This document shows, one piece after another, positions 61,779 through 64,000 of a DNA stretch of 64,000 nt. Numbering within the stretch: the first letter of the stretch is position 1; the number at the start of each line of letters is the position of its first letter. The position numbers and the translations under genes are program-made. Under the pieces are notes generated by a model. That model was not told the origin of the DNA and did not search any database. It was given only the letters and a program-made list of their open reading frames with translations. The DNA is from Phytoseiulus persimilis. Lineage: Eukaryota; Arthropoda; Arachnida; Mesostigmata; Phytoseiidae. Where the stretch lies: positions 14,710,211-14,774,210 of the forward strand of contig CM075104.1 in the NCBI GenBank assembly GCA_037576195.1. The letters run 5' to 3'.

Positions 61779-63376
61779 TTTCCCTAGCGCTTTGTGTGAG
61801 GGTTTGGCAGATCTTGCGATTCAGCAACGGCTCTAGGCTTGGAGAGGTCGGAGCCTGGAAGAGGAGCGGAAGCTTCAGTCAGAACTTGGAGTCACCGAAC
61901 AAGAGAAATGCTGACTCGCGACACGGTTCTCCGCCCCTGAAGAAGGCACGGGATGGAGTGTGCGGGAAACGGATGGCGGCGGGTAGCAGTTAGGCAGAAC
62001 AAATCGGGAGAAAAGCCGAAGTACCCATTGCGAGATTTGGAAAATGCCCACTCCATCCACGGAGCTTCGCCGCGCAGCTCACCTGTGGATCCAATGATCT
62101 GTTCGCTCTAAAACACACAGGGTGGCTTCTATATAAACGGCTGTTGATAGAAATGTTCTCACACGGGATATTTGAGCGAGGGATCTTGAAAACCCGTGAA
62201 CTGCGAGAGAGCGGTACTGAAACCCTCAACCATTGGTGGAGCCGACAAAAACGGAGCATCTGTCTCTTGTTTTATTTTCCGAAACTTGATCCCAGAGATC
62301 ACGATAGAAATGGACCTCAGCGGACCCCAAGGTGTCTTGTTCCTCGGTAGTTTCGTCCATCGCTTGATGGACGGTCTATGGTGATTAACCCATCCGTGAT
62401 TGTTGCGACTGCCGTCTCCACGATTCCTAATCTTATCAGAGAGATTCTGAAACGCTTTTATTGTTTTCATGGGATATCAGCGAACGTCGCGCACGTTCCG
62501 TTCACGAGTGGACCGTGCCTTGTAGTCCAACAAACATCTCGATCTGGCGCTTCACGCCACGGCTTGATCGTCTAACAGACTGTCGAGACGACAGTCGATT
62601 TTGTTTGGGGGCCGAGCCGACACCCGATTTCTCTGGGCAACTCATAGAGATTCACCCTACTCAGTGCATGTGGAGTGCCAGCAGGTATGAATCGAATGAG
62701 AGACCCGGAAAGTTCCTCTACAAGCGGAGGGCAATCAGATGTAATGGGCCCGGGCTCCCGGTCGCTGTGGGCGTGCACCGCGATTCGTGACCGGGCCTTC
62801 CGAGCTGTGTCTCCTGTCCGCGCTCGCGCTCTCCGTGAACTCGAAACTAGCCCATTGGTTTGACAATGGTCACGAGACCACGGGCTGCGACAGTCATCTG
62901 CGCGACTGACCGAACAACCAACCAACAAACCGAGCGAGCAGGACGGCGAGTCCAAACGAGTCAACCTCGGCTCGGCCGAGAGCATCGATCGCTTAGCCGA
63001 TATTTTCGCTTGCTGTGTTTCTCGATTGGTCTGCCGCTCCGTCTGCCGTCGGGCCCTACAACGGGGACGTGTCCCCGTCACCGTTAGCGGTGCCTCGCGT
63101 TCAGACCACGGCAGCTCTGTTAACCGATTCTTCGCATCTGTTGCTTATGACTGCTACTGAAATATCGGTTCGGGATCCGCTTGTTGGATCCATCGAGCAG
63201 ACTCTGAATAAACGAGCGCTTTTGCGTTCTATCCTTCCCGAAGAAAAACTCTGCCACGTTTGGATCGTTCCGCTCTTTTCGCCAGTTGCTGGAACCGCAC
63301 CGCCCCCCACTATTCCTCGGGGCGAACGATCCGATCGAGGAAGGAGCCTACTCAAAGGCCTCGGGAGTCGCCGGCG
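61779..63376. other. 5' flank of Ly6 and possible 5' leader of a plus-strand gene
   Basis: The first few hundred bases are presumably the Ly6 promoter and leader (minus strand). At about 62880-63000 the plus strand has a caaccaaccaacaaaccgag-type low-complexity run like the 12-13 kb stretch, as often seen in 5' leaders. Open frames (minus 62572-63081, plus 63015-63437) show no known domain. Confidence 0.35.
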
Positions 63377-63748
63377 ATGTCGCCAGCGTTTGCCATCGAC
63401 CCTCTTCGGCTTGCGGGCATTATGTTGTTGTTGTTAGTGGTGCACAATGGCTCGTGATCGTTGGAGGGCATCAATAACAAGCTCTTGTGGGAATGGCACT
63501 CAATTGTGTCGCCGAGCAGCGAGCCTTCTAGGCACCCCGACCACCCTCCACCGACCGTCGGTCTGTTCGGCCGCCTGCCGTCCCGCTCTCAAGGAGACGC
63601 CTCTGAGAAGAGTCAAATGTCAAAGGTCGCCGCAAGCCTAATGAACAGGGCTTGCGACGAGGGCCTCTCCACAGAGGTCACTCCGCAGACGGGGAGAACC
63701 GGCTGCGAATTTCCCGTTCGGAGTCGGCCTCCCGAAAGCGCAGGATGA
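63377..63748 (+). CDS. open frame with hydrophobic start, interrupted by one TGA (doubtful)
   Basis: From ATG 63377 the frame encodes MSPAFAIDPLRLAGIMLLLL and VVHNGS, a plausible signal peptide. TGA follows at 63455-63457, and the same frame is then open for 96 codons (ITTNGS-free stretch beginning SLEGINNKLLWEWHSIV) to 63748. It could be a chance frame, a sequencing or assembly error, a pseudogene, or readthrough. No canonical intron removes the TGA. I recognise no family. Confidence 0.18.
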
Positions 63749-64000
63749 TCACTTGCCGTGCACGCCTCGTGTTAACCTCTTACCTTCCACTATTCCTAGG
63801 GGAGATTGAGTCGCGTGTCTTGACGTGAGGCGTAGGGTCTGATTGTAAAACGGCAATTCCGGGCTCCTGATGATACCTCGCCGGCTGTGCGTTTGAGCTC
63901 TGACAATACGTAGCATGGCTCTTGTTGCCGGCGCAAGTACTCCACGAGAGAGACCGACGCACAGGCTATATCGATCACTCGAAGTCTTCCTTTGTGTTTA
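63749..64000. other. window end, nothing recognised
   Basis: About 250 bases with no feature that I can support. Confidence 0.4.

Noticed and set aside
62129-62137. TATA-box-like CTATATAAA
   Set aside because: The better orientation is plus strand, where no gene start follows at the right distance; on the minus strand (Ly6) the match is weaker.
62572-63081. 169-codon minus-strand open frame
   Set aside because: Arg-rich low-complexity composition over a leader-like region; no domain or splice continuation.

Overview
This is animal nuclear DNA, not bacterial. The evidence is GT-AG introns that join phase-correct exons, AATAAA signals, terminal-inverted-repeat transposons, and five genes whose products belong to animal families. 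Short introns (mostly about 100-570 bp), a mixed base composition and the gene set (jing/AEBP2, NPDC1/cab-1, EEIG1/FAM102, a ten-cysteine Ly6 protein, a sushi-type membrane protein) suggest an arthropod. A compact-genome chelicerate such as a predatory mite is my best guess, but that is inference. Most open frames in the window are chance or antisense shadows. The real genes had to be assembled from exons by reading splice sites.

Layout. 1-12.1 kb: no recognisable gene, one 324-bp pogo/Tigger-like MITE (3307-3630). 12.1-13.4 kb: GC-rich, simple-repeat stretch that resembles a promoter and 5' leader, possibly for jing. 16.6-19.9 kb (+): jing/AEBP2-type zinc-finger gene, six exons. 22.2-23.4 kb (-): NPDC1/cab-1 family gene, 3' half certain, N-terminus not found; it converges on jing. 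27.2-29.4 kb (-): two-exon sushi/lectin-like membrane protein with an RG-rich cytoplasmic tail encoded in a small separate exon. 31.0 and 35.0 kb: two copies of a hAT-like MITE family. 35.2-49.8 kb: long stretch with only weak open frames. 49.8-51.6 kb (+): EEIG1/FAM102 gene, four exons. 53.4-54.2 kb: 45-bp minisatellite that also reads as a decayed 15-residue repeat. 54.6 kb: one-ended transposon remnant. 54.7-61.0 kb: AT-richer, gene-poor. 61.07-61.78 kb (-): Ly6/uPAR GPI-anchored protein, three exons. 62.8-64 kb: possible 5' end of a plus-strand gene, including a frame interrupted by one TGA.

How the genes relate. They look like independent neighbours, not a pathway. Jing/AEBP2 proteins work with Polycomb complex PRC2 in the nucleus. 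NPDC1/cab-1, the sushi protein and the Ly6 protein are membrane or surface proteins. EEIG1-type proteins are membrane-associated C2 adaptors. I found no multi-gene novel system. The most interesting items are the frame-preserving optional intron in jing, the RG-rich tail exon of the sushi protein, alternative 3' ends in NPDC1, and the dated mobile elements.
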